A DNA stretch of 64,000 nt from Paramecium pentaurelia. Taxonomy: Eukaryota; Ciliophora; Oligohymenophorea; Peniculida; Parameciidae. A model generated the notes under the pieces. The model saw only the letters and a list, made by a program, of their open reading frames with translations, was not told where the DNA came from and did not search any database. The stretch lies in NCBI GenBank assembly GCA_905183005.1, contig CAJJDO010000058.1, forward strand, positions 313,706 through 377,705, read 5' to 3'. Both the position numbers and the translations under genes were made by a program. Positions 38,851 to 50,200 of this stretch are shown here, one piece after another; the first letter of the stretch is position 1, and each line of letters starts with the position of its first letter.

Positions 38851-39227
38851 TATTAATATGTTATTAATAAAAACTATCGTAAATTAAACTATTTGATAGC
38901 TTTTTGTTTTCTAACAATAAATTTTATTCAACTTTAGAATTCTTAAAGATTTAATTTTATTAATATAATAATATATTGATATTTTTGAGTACTTATATAT
39001 TCCTAAATAATTAGACTATTCAATTTGTCTACTATACTCTTTTTAATTATTTATAAGATAATTGATTAAATAAACACTTAAATTGTGAATCCTTCAATAT
39101 CCAAAAGCATTAAGTATAAATAGAATAAAGTTTTTTTATTTTTTTTTCATCATTTAAAATGATCATATATTTAGTTGTTCAGATTCCATTAATAATTATA
39201 ATAATTATTATTTTAATATAATATTTA
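38851..39227. other. AT-rich intergenic region, no gene seen
   Basis: About 375 bases upstream of the AXDND1-like ATG, made of A/T runs and a GAC-poor low-complexity stretch. It holds the 3' flank of the zinc-binding gene at 39228. No RNA-gene promoter pattern was found. Confidence 0.55.
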
Positions 39228-39864
39228 TCATCTTAATTCAAAACTCTCTAAACATAAAGGGCAGTAATAATTTCTTTATTGTAATTAGTTGTCCAAAATA
39301 AAATAGAATTCGCATCCTTGCCCATCACAAACCTTAATCTTCTAAGAATTATTCTTTAATAATGTGCTTCTTAATTCAACAATTTAATTTTCATGAAGTT
39401 AATATAACAAAATTTATTAAACATTGGTATAGGCAGGATTAAATTTCATCTAACAATTCATTTTACAAATATTCTTAAATTTACAAGTAGAGGGCAACTT
39501 AATTTATTCAAATAAGCTATTTTCCACTTCTTGAGTAAGAGAAACATGTGGACAATATTAATTAAGAAGAGAACCACTTTTTGTAATTTGTTAATGAAAT
39601 AAAGTCTATGCATGATTCTCAGTATTTTGTAATAAACTTCCACTTTCAAAGAGATCTCCAGTATCTCCAGATTTACTTTCAATTTGATTTGGATTTAATC
39701 TTGGACCTGGTTAGAAATTTATTTCTGATTAACTTGTCTAAACTAATTTTTGGGATCTATTAAGTCATAATTCAAAATTACAATTAAATAAGATTTTAAC
39801 TTGATTAGAGGATCAAAGAAATTTATTTTTTTTATTGTCTCAAATGAGCTGGGAGTGAGTCCAT
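39228..39864 (-). CDS. Cys-rich zinc-binding (RING/IBR-like) protein, 203 aa
   Basis: A 25-nt intron (GTAATT...TAATAG) gives 612 coding bases from MDSLPAHLRQQKKQISLIL. The C-terminal half is rich in metal ligands: QYCPHVSLTQ, STCKFKNICKMNC, CDGQGCEFYFILDN and YYCPLCLESFELR. The last pair mirrors the C-terminal module of the proteins at 41102-41941 and 61461-63931 (CxxC, aromatic FFW/FYF, then CxxC), so I place it in the same RING/IBR-like group. A role as ubiquitin ligase is inferred. Its 5' 220 bp are also present at 40701-40922 because of the duplication around base 40700. Confidence 0.7.
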
Positions 39865-40699
39865 TTATTTGACTTTAAATAAATCTTAAAATAATAATAA
39901 TAAATATATTTCTATATGATATATATTATAACTACAGAAGAATTAATAAACTTTTTAAAGTAATATTGTTATAAATAATAGAAATAAACAAATAGTTTAA
40001 TAGTTTGAATATGAGTTTGATTATAAATTATTATTAATAGCAATCACTACATGCTAATTGATCTCAACCTCTTTTATTTGGTAATTTAACTTAAATTCGA
40101 AGATTTTGTAGTATCATTAGTATTATATGATAGCAAACAATAAATGCATATTGGAAGATATAGTTAAGTATCAGATTTTACCCAAAAAAATGTACATGTA
40201 TTACATTATTTTAAATTAAGTGATTCTTAATATTTTGAGTAAATAGTTTCAAGTTAAATTTTCAATAATTTTCTTATCAATACATCAGAAGTATATTATT
40301 TTAACAATTTATTATTTATTTTTTTTCCACATATACAAGAGATTGTTGATTTTTATTGATCCAATTATTATTTAATATTATTTTGGAAACAATCATAATG
40401 ATATTTATGTTTACATTATGTTGTAATAGTTTGAGAATGTGTTTGTTGATGTTATTCTAAAGTTATTATGGAAAATGATTAATTATCTTCTTATTTGGAG
40501 TATTAATTATCTAGATGCAATAGACAAAAATTGCATACTATTTCTTTATAATTAGCTAATGAATAACCATTAGGATTGTTCCCATTAAGAAACTTATTTC
40601 TCAATCTAATTATTGGTTTAAAAGCAATTCGTATTTTATTTTTCTAATTTACTTGGCTTTCACTTGTACCAGATTAACTTAAATCAACTTTTTTTTTTA
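39643..40699 (+). repeat. Copy 1 of a perfect 1057-bp direct duplication
   Basis: This segment is identical, as far as I could compare, to 40701-41757 (offset 1058), from CTTTCAAAGAGATCTCC to a T10A run. It is separated from copy 2 only by an N. It holds the 5' part of the zinc-binding gene and the 3' part of the RING gene. Best explained as unmerged overlap of two contig ends. Confidence 0.9.
40044..40699 (-). pseudogene. 3' fragment of the RING gene in duplication copy 1
   Basis: Same sequence as the C-terminal part of the gene at 41102-41941, with stop at 40044-40046, cut at the N. It lacks the N-terminus. Almost certainly not a second locus but the assembly overlap. Confidence 0.8.
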
Positions 40700-40700
40700 N
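40700..40700. other. Single unknown base (N) at an assembly join
   Basis: The only N in the window, placed precisely between the two identical 1057-bp copies. Confidence 0.95.
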
Positions 40701-40922
40701 CTTTCAAAGAGATCTCCAGTATCTCCAGATTTACTTTCAATTTGATTTGGATTTAATCTTGGACCTGGTTAGAAATTTATTTCTGATTAACTTGTCTAAA
40801 CTAATTTTTGGGATCTATTAAGTCATAATTCAAAATTACAATTAAATAAGATTTTAACTTGATTAGAGGATCAAAGAAATTTATTTTTTTTATTGTCTCA
40901 AATGAGCTGGGAGTGAGTCCAT
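40701..40922 (-). pseudogene. 5' fragment of the zinc-binding gene in duplication copy 2
   Basis: Contains the ATG (40920-40922) and the first exon region of the gene at 39228-39864, then is cut by the N. Same explanation as the duplication. Confidence 0.8.
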
Positions 40923-41757
40923 TTATTTGACTTTAAATAAATCTTAAAATAATAATAATAAATATATTTCTATATGATATATATTATAACTACAGAAGAA
41001 TTAATAAACTTTTTAAAGTAATATTGTTATAAATAATAGAAATAAACAAATAGTTTAATAGTTTGAATATGAGTTTGATTATAAATTATTATTAATAGCA
41101 ATCACTACATGCTAATTGATCTCAACCTCTTTTATTTGGTAATTTAACTTAAATTCGAAGATTTTGTAGTATCATTAGTATTATATGATAGCAAACAATA
41201 AATGCATATTGGAAGATATAGTTAAGTATCAGATTTTACCCAAAAAAATGTACATGTATTACATTATTTTAAATTAAGTGATTCTTAATATTTTGAGTAA
41301 ATAGTTTCAAGTTAAATTTTCAATAATTTTCTTATCAATACATCAGAAGTATATTATTTTAACAATTTATTATTTATTTTTTTTCCACATATACAAGAGA
41401 TTGTTGATTTTTATTGATCCAATTATTATTTAATATTATTTTGGAAACAATCATAATGATATTTATGTTTACATTATGTTGTAATAGTTTGAGAATGTGT
41501 TTGTTGATGTTATTCTAAAGTTATTATGGAAAATGATTAATTATCTTCTTATTTGGAGTATTAATTATCTAGATGCAATAGACAAAAATTGCATACTATT
41601 TCTTTATAATTAGCTAATGAATAACCATTAGGATTGTTCCCATTAAGAAACTTATTTCTCAATCTAATTATTGGTTTAAAAGCAATTCGTATTTTATTTT
41701 TCTAATTTACTTGGCTTTCACTTGTACCAGATTAACTTAAATCAACTTTTTTTTTTA
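40701..41757 (+). repeat. Copy 2 of the 1057-bp direct duplication
   Basis: Identical to 39643-40699. It starts immediately after the N and ends at the T10A run at 41747-41757, after which sequence is unique. Confidence 0.9.
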
Positions 41758-41941
41758 TTTAAGAATCATAAAGTTTAGGGTTGATATCTTCTGTACTACA
41801 AGATGAATGTTTTTTTCTTCTCTTTTCATTGCGATTCTATGGTCTAATGTAAAGGGTTAATTTTTGGTTTAAATTAAAGCAACTACTATTTTTTTACAAA
41901 ATCGTACTAAGATACTCATAGTCACTTATTTAGCTTTACAT
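41102..41941 (-). CDS. RING-type zinc-finger protein with C-terminal CxxC-FFW module, 279 aa
   Basis: Intronless, 840 bp, starting MQSQISDYEYLSTILQKN. The N-terminal 110 residues are polar and basic (QNRNEKRRKKHSSCS). A RING-like domain follows: VCNFCLLHLDN, QCKHKYHYDCF and SCICGKK. About 40 residues later comes a second metal site, CNTCTFFWVKSD...YLPICIYC, like an IBR/RING2 element. The same two-part order appears at 61461-63931 (CYYC...CYHYYHDQC...CQC...CVKCRFFWIK...CWMC). A ubiquitin-ligase function is inferred from RING. The 3' part of this gene is repeated in copy 1 of the duplication. Confidence 0.78.
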
Positions 41942-42272
41942 TATTTAAAGAATTAATTATAAACTAATATTAATAAGAACTATAACAAATATTCTAAAAT
42001 TCCATATATTTATATAAATTAATGTAGATTAAGAATTAAAAAATCAATTAACATGTATAAAGCTTAGAATCTATGATTAATAAATTTTTGAAGTTTCATA
42101 ATTTAAATATATACATATATATATGGATATATATACAAAAATAGGAATTGGAGATTTAATTATAATTAAACAATGAATAAGCTAATGATTGATTAAATTA
42201 AATGATAGTGAAAGTTTAAAAACAAAATACTTTTAATTATATTATAATATAATATATTAATAATTAATAAAA
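41942..42272. other. AT-rich spacer before the RNA gene
   Basis: About 330 bases of A/T-rich sequence between the RING gene start and the RNA-gene promoter. It includes TA-rich repeats near 42108-42135. No gene seen. Confidence 0.55.
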
Positions 42273-42273
42273 A

Positions 42274-42307
42274 CCCATAAAAATAAAATTAATTCTTTTA
42301 TATAAAA
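42274..42307 (+). promoter_or_regulatory. PSE-like element (CCCATAA) plus TATA box of the RNA gene, copy 1
   Basis: AACCCATAAAAATAAAATTA is followed 20 bases on by TATAAAA (42301-42307). CCCATAA is the known core of the proximal sequence element in ciliate snRNA and telomerase RNA genes. The same pair, same spacing, precedes copy 2 at 56.7 kb. This is the evidence that the downstream conserved block is an RNA gene and probably Pol III-transcribed. Confidence 0.7.
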
Positions 42308-42329
42308 GGAAAAATCATTATTAAAAAAG

Positions 42330-42449
42330 CTTAATCCTTCAAGATTCAAATTTAGAAACCTATCCAAGTTTAAACCTATTTAATAGGTTGCGGGCAAGGC
42401 TCCTATTCCGGAAGCTGAGCTCGTTATAAAATTAATCAAACGAAATCTA
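42330..42449 (+). ncRNA. Small structured RNA gene of unknown class, copy 1
   Basis: A block (42356-42447) that is GC-rich for this genome is conserved almost base for base with 56544-56635 on the other strand. It has no open frame. Predicted pairings: AACCTAT with ATAGGTT, and CGGGC with GCUCG around a loop containing the palindrome TTCCGGAA. Start is placed about 25 bases after the TATA box; the 5' 25-30 nt are not conserved. It matches no U1-U6, SRP S-domain, RNase P or telomerase template that I can recall; CUAUUCCGGAAGCUGAG is reminiscent of an SRP Alu-domain loop, but the rest of SRP RNA is missing. Confidence 0.6.
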
Positions 42450-42715
42450 TTTATATATATATATATATTCAATTTTATCTCTTTTAACTGATATATGCTT
42501 TCAGTAAATAAATATATTGTCAAAAAGTGACTTTAGTTAATGTACATAAAATATTATATTTAAAAAGGAAATCAGTTTTATTCAAATATTACATCAAAAA
42601 TCAAAGTATGAAATGGACAACAAATATCCTTAAATATGATTGTCTAATACTAGTATGTTGATTTTATTAATATTATTATGCAGTTTTGTAAAAATTAAAT
42701 CTAATTTATTAAATT

Positions 42716-44196
42716 ATGGGAGTTTGCTAGTCTCATTCTGATGGAAAGAAATCTAATAAATCATAATAACTTCAAATAGTGAGTGAACAAACATTATAAG
42801 AGAAAGTTAAGAACAAAGATAATGTTATTCCTCGCCATAAAACTATGCCTTCTATACATTGCTACTCAAAAGAAAAACTGGTTTCTTGCAAAAGCATGAT
42901 TGTTTCTAAAATAAAAAAGAGAGTTTATGGAGAAGCTTTAGCAAAGTTCTATTCAGTTCTAAATTCATAATTTGGTTATAAAAGTAAAATGTTTAATAAA
43001 ACTTAGATAATGATAACATGGGATTAGTACAGCATAATGTTACTGGTGTAGTAAGAGTTGCAAGAAACATTTTGAAACCAAATGAACAAGACAAAGATTT
43101 TGATCACTTAGTTACTAATCTATAAGATCAAAGCTATGTAGTCTAAATTATTTATTTATAGAATTCTCTTCATTTTGCCAACATCATTGAATTATATTAA
43201 GATTCCAAAAGTTATTATGCAGTATAAGAGTATTGTAGTGGAGGTTTGCTTATTGATAAATGTGGATTAATTAAAGAAGAGGAAGCAATATATATAATAT
43301 CTTAAATTTTAGATATTTTAGAAGAAATTCATAAGCAAGATAATTATCATGGCAGTCTTACTATATCAAGTTTTGCATTACATGATTCAACAAATAATCA
43401 TTATGTTAAATTAATTGATGTTATTCCAATATTTTAAGCTAAAGAAAAGTCAAAGATTAGCGAGATGTAAAAGGATGATCGTTAGGCAGTTGGTCTTATT
43501 TTATTTTAATTGATAACTAATAAACCAATTACTTCTTAAACAACTGAAATGATTATTAAAAGACCAAAAGATTTACCAACAAAAACTGAATGGTATTAAT
43601 TGGTAGTATTATTGTTGGAATCAAGAAGTTCTATTATTTATGAATAAGTCTTATAAAATAAATAATATAGAGAAATGGTATAAAAATAGGAAGCAAGATA
43701 TACTGAAACTATAATCAATAAATCAGTTAAAAAGACATCATATATTTAATAAAAAGTTCTTATTATTATGAATTCCATTTTTTTTAAGGAAAGATAATAA
43801 TAATTAGAGAAGATTTTTAAAAAGAATGATGGAAATAGAAATGGTACACTTTCCAAAGAAGAACTTTAAACTGCTTTAGGAACTGAAGAAATTATAGATG
43901 ATTTATTTGAGAATATTGATTGTGATGGAAATGGAGAAATTGATCTTGATGAATTTATTCTACATTCATGTGATAGAAAAGCATTAATAACAGATTTTAA
44001 TTTAGAAGCTACTTTTAAAGAATTATCAAGAAAAGGTATAATTGTGGCATCAAATTTCAGTAGATTACAAAATTGTGATGAGGAGAAGATTGAAAATGAC
44101 ATGATAGAATTTTGTAATAGTAAAAGGGTATTGAAATATATATAAATTTAGATGAGTTTAGAATAGTTCAAAAAATTAATGTTGGATTTGTTGTGA
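42716..44196 (+). CDS. CDPK-like pseudokinase with EF-hands, 477 aa
   Basis: The start MGVCQSHSDGKKSNKS is a myristoylation/palmitoylation signal. Two introns (23 and 24 nt) give 1,434 coding bases. The middle has a kinase-type C-lobe: FANIIELYQDSKSYYAVQEY, CSGGLLIDKCGLIKEEEAIY, IISQILDILEEIHK. The catalytic loop is YHGSLTISSF instead of HRDLKPEN, and the DFG position reads IDVIP. The nucleotide-binding Gly loop is also not recognisable. After a junction helix come two good EF-hands (DGNRNGTLSKEEL, DCDGNGEIDLDEF) and degenerate ones ending SLEQFKKLMLDLL. It probably acts as a calcium-responsive scaffold at a membrane. Ends 55 bp before the giant receptor gene. Confidence 0.85.
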
Positions 44197-44251
44197 AATC
44201 TGTATTATCTAATTTAGAATTTATGATGAATGTTTCAAATTTATAATAATT

Positions 44252-47200
44252 ATGAATTATATTTTAATTTTTTTGCTGATAGGCTTTGCCTCTTGTTAAT
44301 GTTAAGAAGGATATATATGGACAAATACAGGATGTAGATGTAATATAGTATTTTAAATTAAGTATGTCAAAACTTTTGTAGTTCATGTACAAATGGCTTA
44401 TGTGACTAATGTCCTCCTTCTTATTATGGTGATTCAACTCATTGTTATAGTAATCATTAAAATAAACTAGGTTGTTATATTGGATGCACTTAATGTACAG
44501 ATTATTAAGTTTGTACATCATGTCAATCCCCATACTACTTCCTTGTTCAGAATTTATGTTAAAGATGTGCTTCTCCATGTGAAACATGTGATGACTAAGG
44601 TGCTTGTTTAACTTGTATATCTGGATACATGGTAGTGGGCAATGATTGTTAGAGATGTTAAAGTCCATGTTCATAATGTTCTGGAGAATTATATAAATGT
44701 ACTTCATGTAAACAAAGTCCTCCTTAACATTACTATCTAAGTGGTCAAAGTTGTATATTGTGTGAATTTCCATGTGTGAGTTGTATCTCCAAAAATATAT
44801 GTACTTCTTGTAATTAAGGTTACTATTTGAATTAAAGTCAATACTGTATTAAATGTACTGAGCCTTGTTTGGATTGCAATGGTCCAACAAATTGTTTAAG
44901 CTGCATTAACTAAGAATATTATATAGAGCTTGGCGATAATTAATGTTAAATTTGTAGTAATTTCGATTCCAATTGTTTAACATGTTAAGCTTACAACTAA
45001 TGTAGTTCATGTAAGACAGGATACTATGTTTAAGACGATTTTATAGGTTCATAATTTATTTCTACTTGTAAAAAATGTTCTTCTTAATGTCTCACTTGTT
45101 CTAATGATTCAAATGAATGCGTAAGTTGTAATAATATTTATTAACCTCCAACTTGTAAATAAATTTGCAATTCATCACAATTTTAAGATGGTTTATTATG
45201 TTATTCATGTGCAAGTTAATGTTAAACCTGTAGTTTAAAATCTATTTAATGTTTAAGTTGTTCTATTAATAGAATAAGTCCTCCATTATGTCCATGTAAG
45301 GAAACCTATTTTGATTTAAATGGAGACTGTACACCTTGTATTTCAAATTGCAAATATTGTTTTAATGCAATTTCATGTATAAAATGTTAAGATGGATTAT
45401 ATTTATAAGAAGGTATTTGTGTTTAATAATGTGATTAACTTTATTATATAAGTAGAGATTCTAATTGCGTATATTGTAATATAAATAATTGTATTGAATG
45501 TAATATTAATGGAATTTGTGATTAATGTTAACAAAATTATCTTTTATATAAAAATTAATGTTATTCCTAATAGTGTAATTAAGGATAATATACTATTGAT
45601 AATGAAAATTGTTTAAATTGTGATGCTAGTTGTTATAATTGTTTAAATTAGGCAAATAATTGTGTTGAATGTTATAATGGTTAATATCTTTTAGAAATTA
45701 ACTAGATAAATAATTGTGTTGTGGAATGTCCATTAAATTATTATATACATAATAATTAATGCTTAAAATGTAACTCTAATTGTTAATAATGTTCATAAGA
45801 AAATGTATGTACATCTTGTATTGTTGGATAATTCTTATTAAATAATGTTTGTTATTAGAATTGCCCAATTTATTATTATGGAATAGATCAATAATGTATA
45901 TTATGTCCAAATAATTGTGAAACATGTTATGATAAATATTGCTACAATTGTTAAAATGGATATTTATTCTATTAAAATTCTTGTTTAGAATATTGTCCAG
46001 AAGGTTATTATGGAGATAATAATTAAAAATGCTAGAGATGTCAAAATATATGTAAAGAATGTGTAAATGATCATGAATGTATTTCTTGTAGTGCACCTTT
46101 ATACTTTGAAAATAATACTTGTATAGGATATTGTCCAATTAGTTATTATAGAGATCTTGTAGATAACAGATGTAAATAATGTATAGATGGATGTGAAATA
46201 TGTGAGAATGAAACATTTTGTTATAAATGTTTACCAAATTATGCTGCATTTAAAAAAAGATGTGTAATTGAATGTGATATTGGATATTATGTAGAAGATT
46301 AATATTGTAGATAATGTGATTTTGATTGTTACACTTGTTATGGACCAACAAAGTTTGATTGTATTGTTTGTAAATATGGATTGAAATTGTATAAATCAAT
46401 ATGTATAGAAGAATGTCCTAAAAATACAATATTAAAAAATGGATAATGTATAGAATGTCATGAAACATGTGATACTTGTTTTGATAGTGGCAACTAAAAT
46501 TGTTTAACATGTAAATTAGACTATATTTTACTTAATAATGGTTGTTATGCATATTGTCCATCATAATATTATAAAAATAAGGGATAATGTTTGAAATGTT
46601 AAGATAATTGTGATATATGTATTAACAATTTATCATGTATTCGTTGTTTAAATAATTATTATTACAATGGAGGTAATTGTTTATCTGTATGTCCAAATGG
46701 TTATTATGGATATGATGGTGTTTGTGAGAAATGTCATTTTTCATGTGAAACTTGTAATGGAGCATTACAAACTAATTGTGTTACATGTACTTAACCTTTA
46801 GTTTAGTAAAATAATGAATGTTTACCAGGATGTTTAAATAGATATTATAAGAATTTATCAAATATATGTTAATCATGTAAAGAGACATGTGCTATGTGTA
46901 CAAATAATGATAATTGTTCAGAATGCATTTATAATTACTATTTACATCCCTTAACAAAAGATTGTGTCTAAATATGTGATAATGGCTATATGCATAATTA
47001 TATTCAAAGAAAATGTTAAATATGTGCTACAGGTTGTTAATCATGTTTTGGATAATCAAATAATCAATGTCTATCATGTTTTCCTAATTATTTCTATTAT
47101 AAAAATTAATGTTGGTATTCTTAATGTCCAATATCAACCTATGATGAATAAGGAATTTGTATATAATGTGATTAATATTGTATGACATGTGATGCATAAT

Positions 47201-50200
47201 AATCATGTCTTAGTTGTTTATCTGGTTATTTTTATTATAATTAGAAATGTTATTAAACATGTCCAGATGGATATTTTGGAGATTCTATCAATAAATAATG
47301 TAGTTAATGCAAATAAAATTGTAGAATTTGTTAAGATGCTGATAATTGTACTTATTGTTATAATCATTATACTAATAATGGATAATAGGATTATTTTTTG
47401 TTCGATAATTAATGTGTTGCTATTTGTCCTATTAATTATAATTACTTTTTATTTGAATGTACATAAAATATTACTCCAATATAAATAATATAAAATGTAG
47501 CTGAATATTGTTATGATGATCCAAACACTTATTTAGATATCAATTAAAATTTATGTATAAAATGTGAATAATCATGTTAAACTTGTTTTGGTCCTTATAG
47601 AACTTAATGTAGAGATTGCATTAATTTATCTGCAAATCGCATGTGTGTAGATTAATGTGGACAATAAACTTATTAAAGTGGTAACGAGTGTATTCCTTGT
47701 CATCTTAGTTGTAAATATTGTGTATCCAATAATCGAATCGATAATTGTACTCATTGTCATCTTGGAGCATATCTTTAATTATAAGAAAATTAATTATATG
47801 GTAGATGTGTGAATATTTGTGATGTCGGTTATTATTAAGATTATGATAATAAAATCAATGGTTAAATAATTTGTAAATAATGTTCATCAAATTGTTTAAC
47901 ATGTATATATTCTATTTAATGTACATCTTGTGTTGAACCAAAAGTATTAAGAAATGGAAATTGTGTAGATAGTTGTAATTCAAATGAATTCATATCTAAA
48001 ATAGATAATAAATGCTATTAATGTAAAGCAGGATGTTCAACTTGTATAGATTCTTTATCTTGTACATTACCATTTATTGGTTATTCATAAACATTATATT
48101 TATAAAATAATTAAGTTTATGCAAGTTGTGGAGAAGGATATTATACTTCAGGATTATTATGTTTAGAATGTTTAGATGGTTGTAGAATTTGTAGTGATAG
48201 TAATTCATGTTCTAAGTGCAATAGTTCATTCATTTTATTTAATTCTAATTGTATTCCTTAATGTACTGGAAAAAGCTACTTTGATAATGGTTAATGTTCA
48301 CCGTGTCATATTAATTGTTCATTTTGTTATAATGGTGATGAAAATTCTTGTATTTCATGTGAAACTGGATTAAAATATATTGTAATTTATGATAATGTAG
48401 ACAGCACTTATAAAAGTTATTGTTAAGATACTTGTCCCTAAAATTATACTTATGATATTTAATAAAGAATTTGTCTATATAATTCTTGTCATAATTCATG
48501 TCTAACATGTGTAGGAGATTAATATAATTAATGTGTTACATGTCCTAATAATTAGATATTAAGTCTTGTGACATCTAAATATGGAACATGTTAAACTACA
48601 TGTTCTGTTGGAATGTATAATGATAATGGAATCTGTTTAAATTGCAATGACTTTTGTTAAGAATGTACAAGCTATTCTTCTTGCACTATTTGTAAATCAA
48701 ATTTTTATCATTTAAATTAATAATTATGTGTTATTTAATGTCCTTTAGGATATTATTAAAATATAGATACTTATAAATGCGATTAATGTGATTCTAATTG
48801 CTATGAATGCATTTATCCTAATATATGTATTAACTATATTTAAAATTGTGCAACCAATTAATTCCTTTATTAAAATACTTGTATAAATTGTCATTGGACA
48901 TGTTTAACTTGTGATGGACCTACTGAATATGATTGTACAAGTTGTGGATATATACATCCAGAATATAGATATAGTTACTATAGATAATGTTTACTATCAT
49001 GTCCAAAGAGTGATGATGCTCATAAATGTTAATTATGTCCTGAAAATTGTGAAATGTGTAATTCAAATTAGGAATGTATTTCATGTTTTATTGGATATTA
49101 TTTGTTATTTAATACTTGTGTTACAAGTTGCGAGTAACGTTATTATGCTAATTAATAATATTAAATATGTGAACCATGTTTTACTGGTTGTTTAGAATGT
49201 GTTGGACCTAGTCATTAATAATGTGTACTTTGTGAACCTAATTATTTACTTTCAGATAATTAATGTTTACCATATTGTCCATATAAATATTATTATAATT
49301 TCCTTTCAACAAAATGTGAATACTGTGATGACTTTATTTATAAAAACTCATGTGTAATTGAATGTCCATTACAATACAATCCTATTAATAATGTATGTAT
49401 ATAATGTACAAATGATTGTAATAGTTGTTAAAATGGTTTGTATTTGTATTAAAATACTTGTATATCAAATTGCATCATTGGCACATATAATGTGAATGGT
49501 GTTTGCAATCAATGTGATATTTAATGTTATTCATGTTAATCTTAATCAGATAATTGTTAATAGTGTTCTAGTGTGACTCGTTATAATGCACCTTTTTGTG
49601 AATGTTAAATAGGATATCAATAAGACTCACCTAATAAGGATTGTATCAAATGTGCTAATTAATGTCACTCTTGCATAAATACTTTTAATAATTGTATACA
49701 ATGTAAATCAGACAGAATATCTAATCCACCAGCATGTACCTGTCCATATGGTAAATATAATAATGGTGTAAATTGTGTTCCTTGTAAACATGAATGTGAT
49801 GATTGTTTATCAAATACATTATGTTTATATTGTAAAGGAGATAGAGTTGGTAATAATTGTTTATGTAGATTGGGATATTATGATGATAATTCTAGTTTAT
49901 ATTGTTAGAAATGTGATCATTCATGTACTACATGTACAAAATATGGTTGTTTAGAATGTTTAGGAAATAGAATATTAAATAATAATAATTAATGCTTATG
50001 TTAACAAGGCTTTTATGAAGATGGAGAATCAATAAATTGTCTTAAATGTCATTTCAAATGTTAAACTTGTTCTATCAATTAATATAATTGTCTAATTTGT
50101 AAAGGTGATAGATAATAAACTCCATATTGTTAATGTTTAGACGGCTATTATGATGATGAAGTTAATATTGATTGTTAATCTTGTCCTAAAGAATGTTACA

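Noticed and set aside
40044..40922. Additional RING and zinc-finger paralogues
   Set aside because: They are exact fragments from the duplicated 1057 bp around the N, not diverged copies.
42330..42449. RNA gene as telomerase RNA or complete SRP RNA
   Set aside because: No template for GGGGTT/GGGTTT repeats and no SRP S-domain motif (GGAGCAG-type) downstream; only a short Alu-loop resemblance.
44264..44773. 169-codon minus-strand ORF opposite the giant receptor
   Set aside because: A shadow of the Cys-rich repeats: TGT codons read as ACA/CAT-type codons on the other strand; no independent start context or domain.
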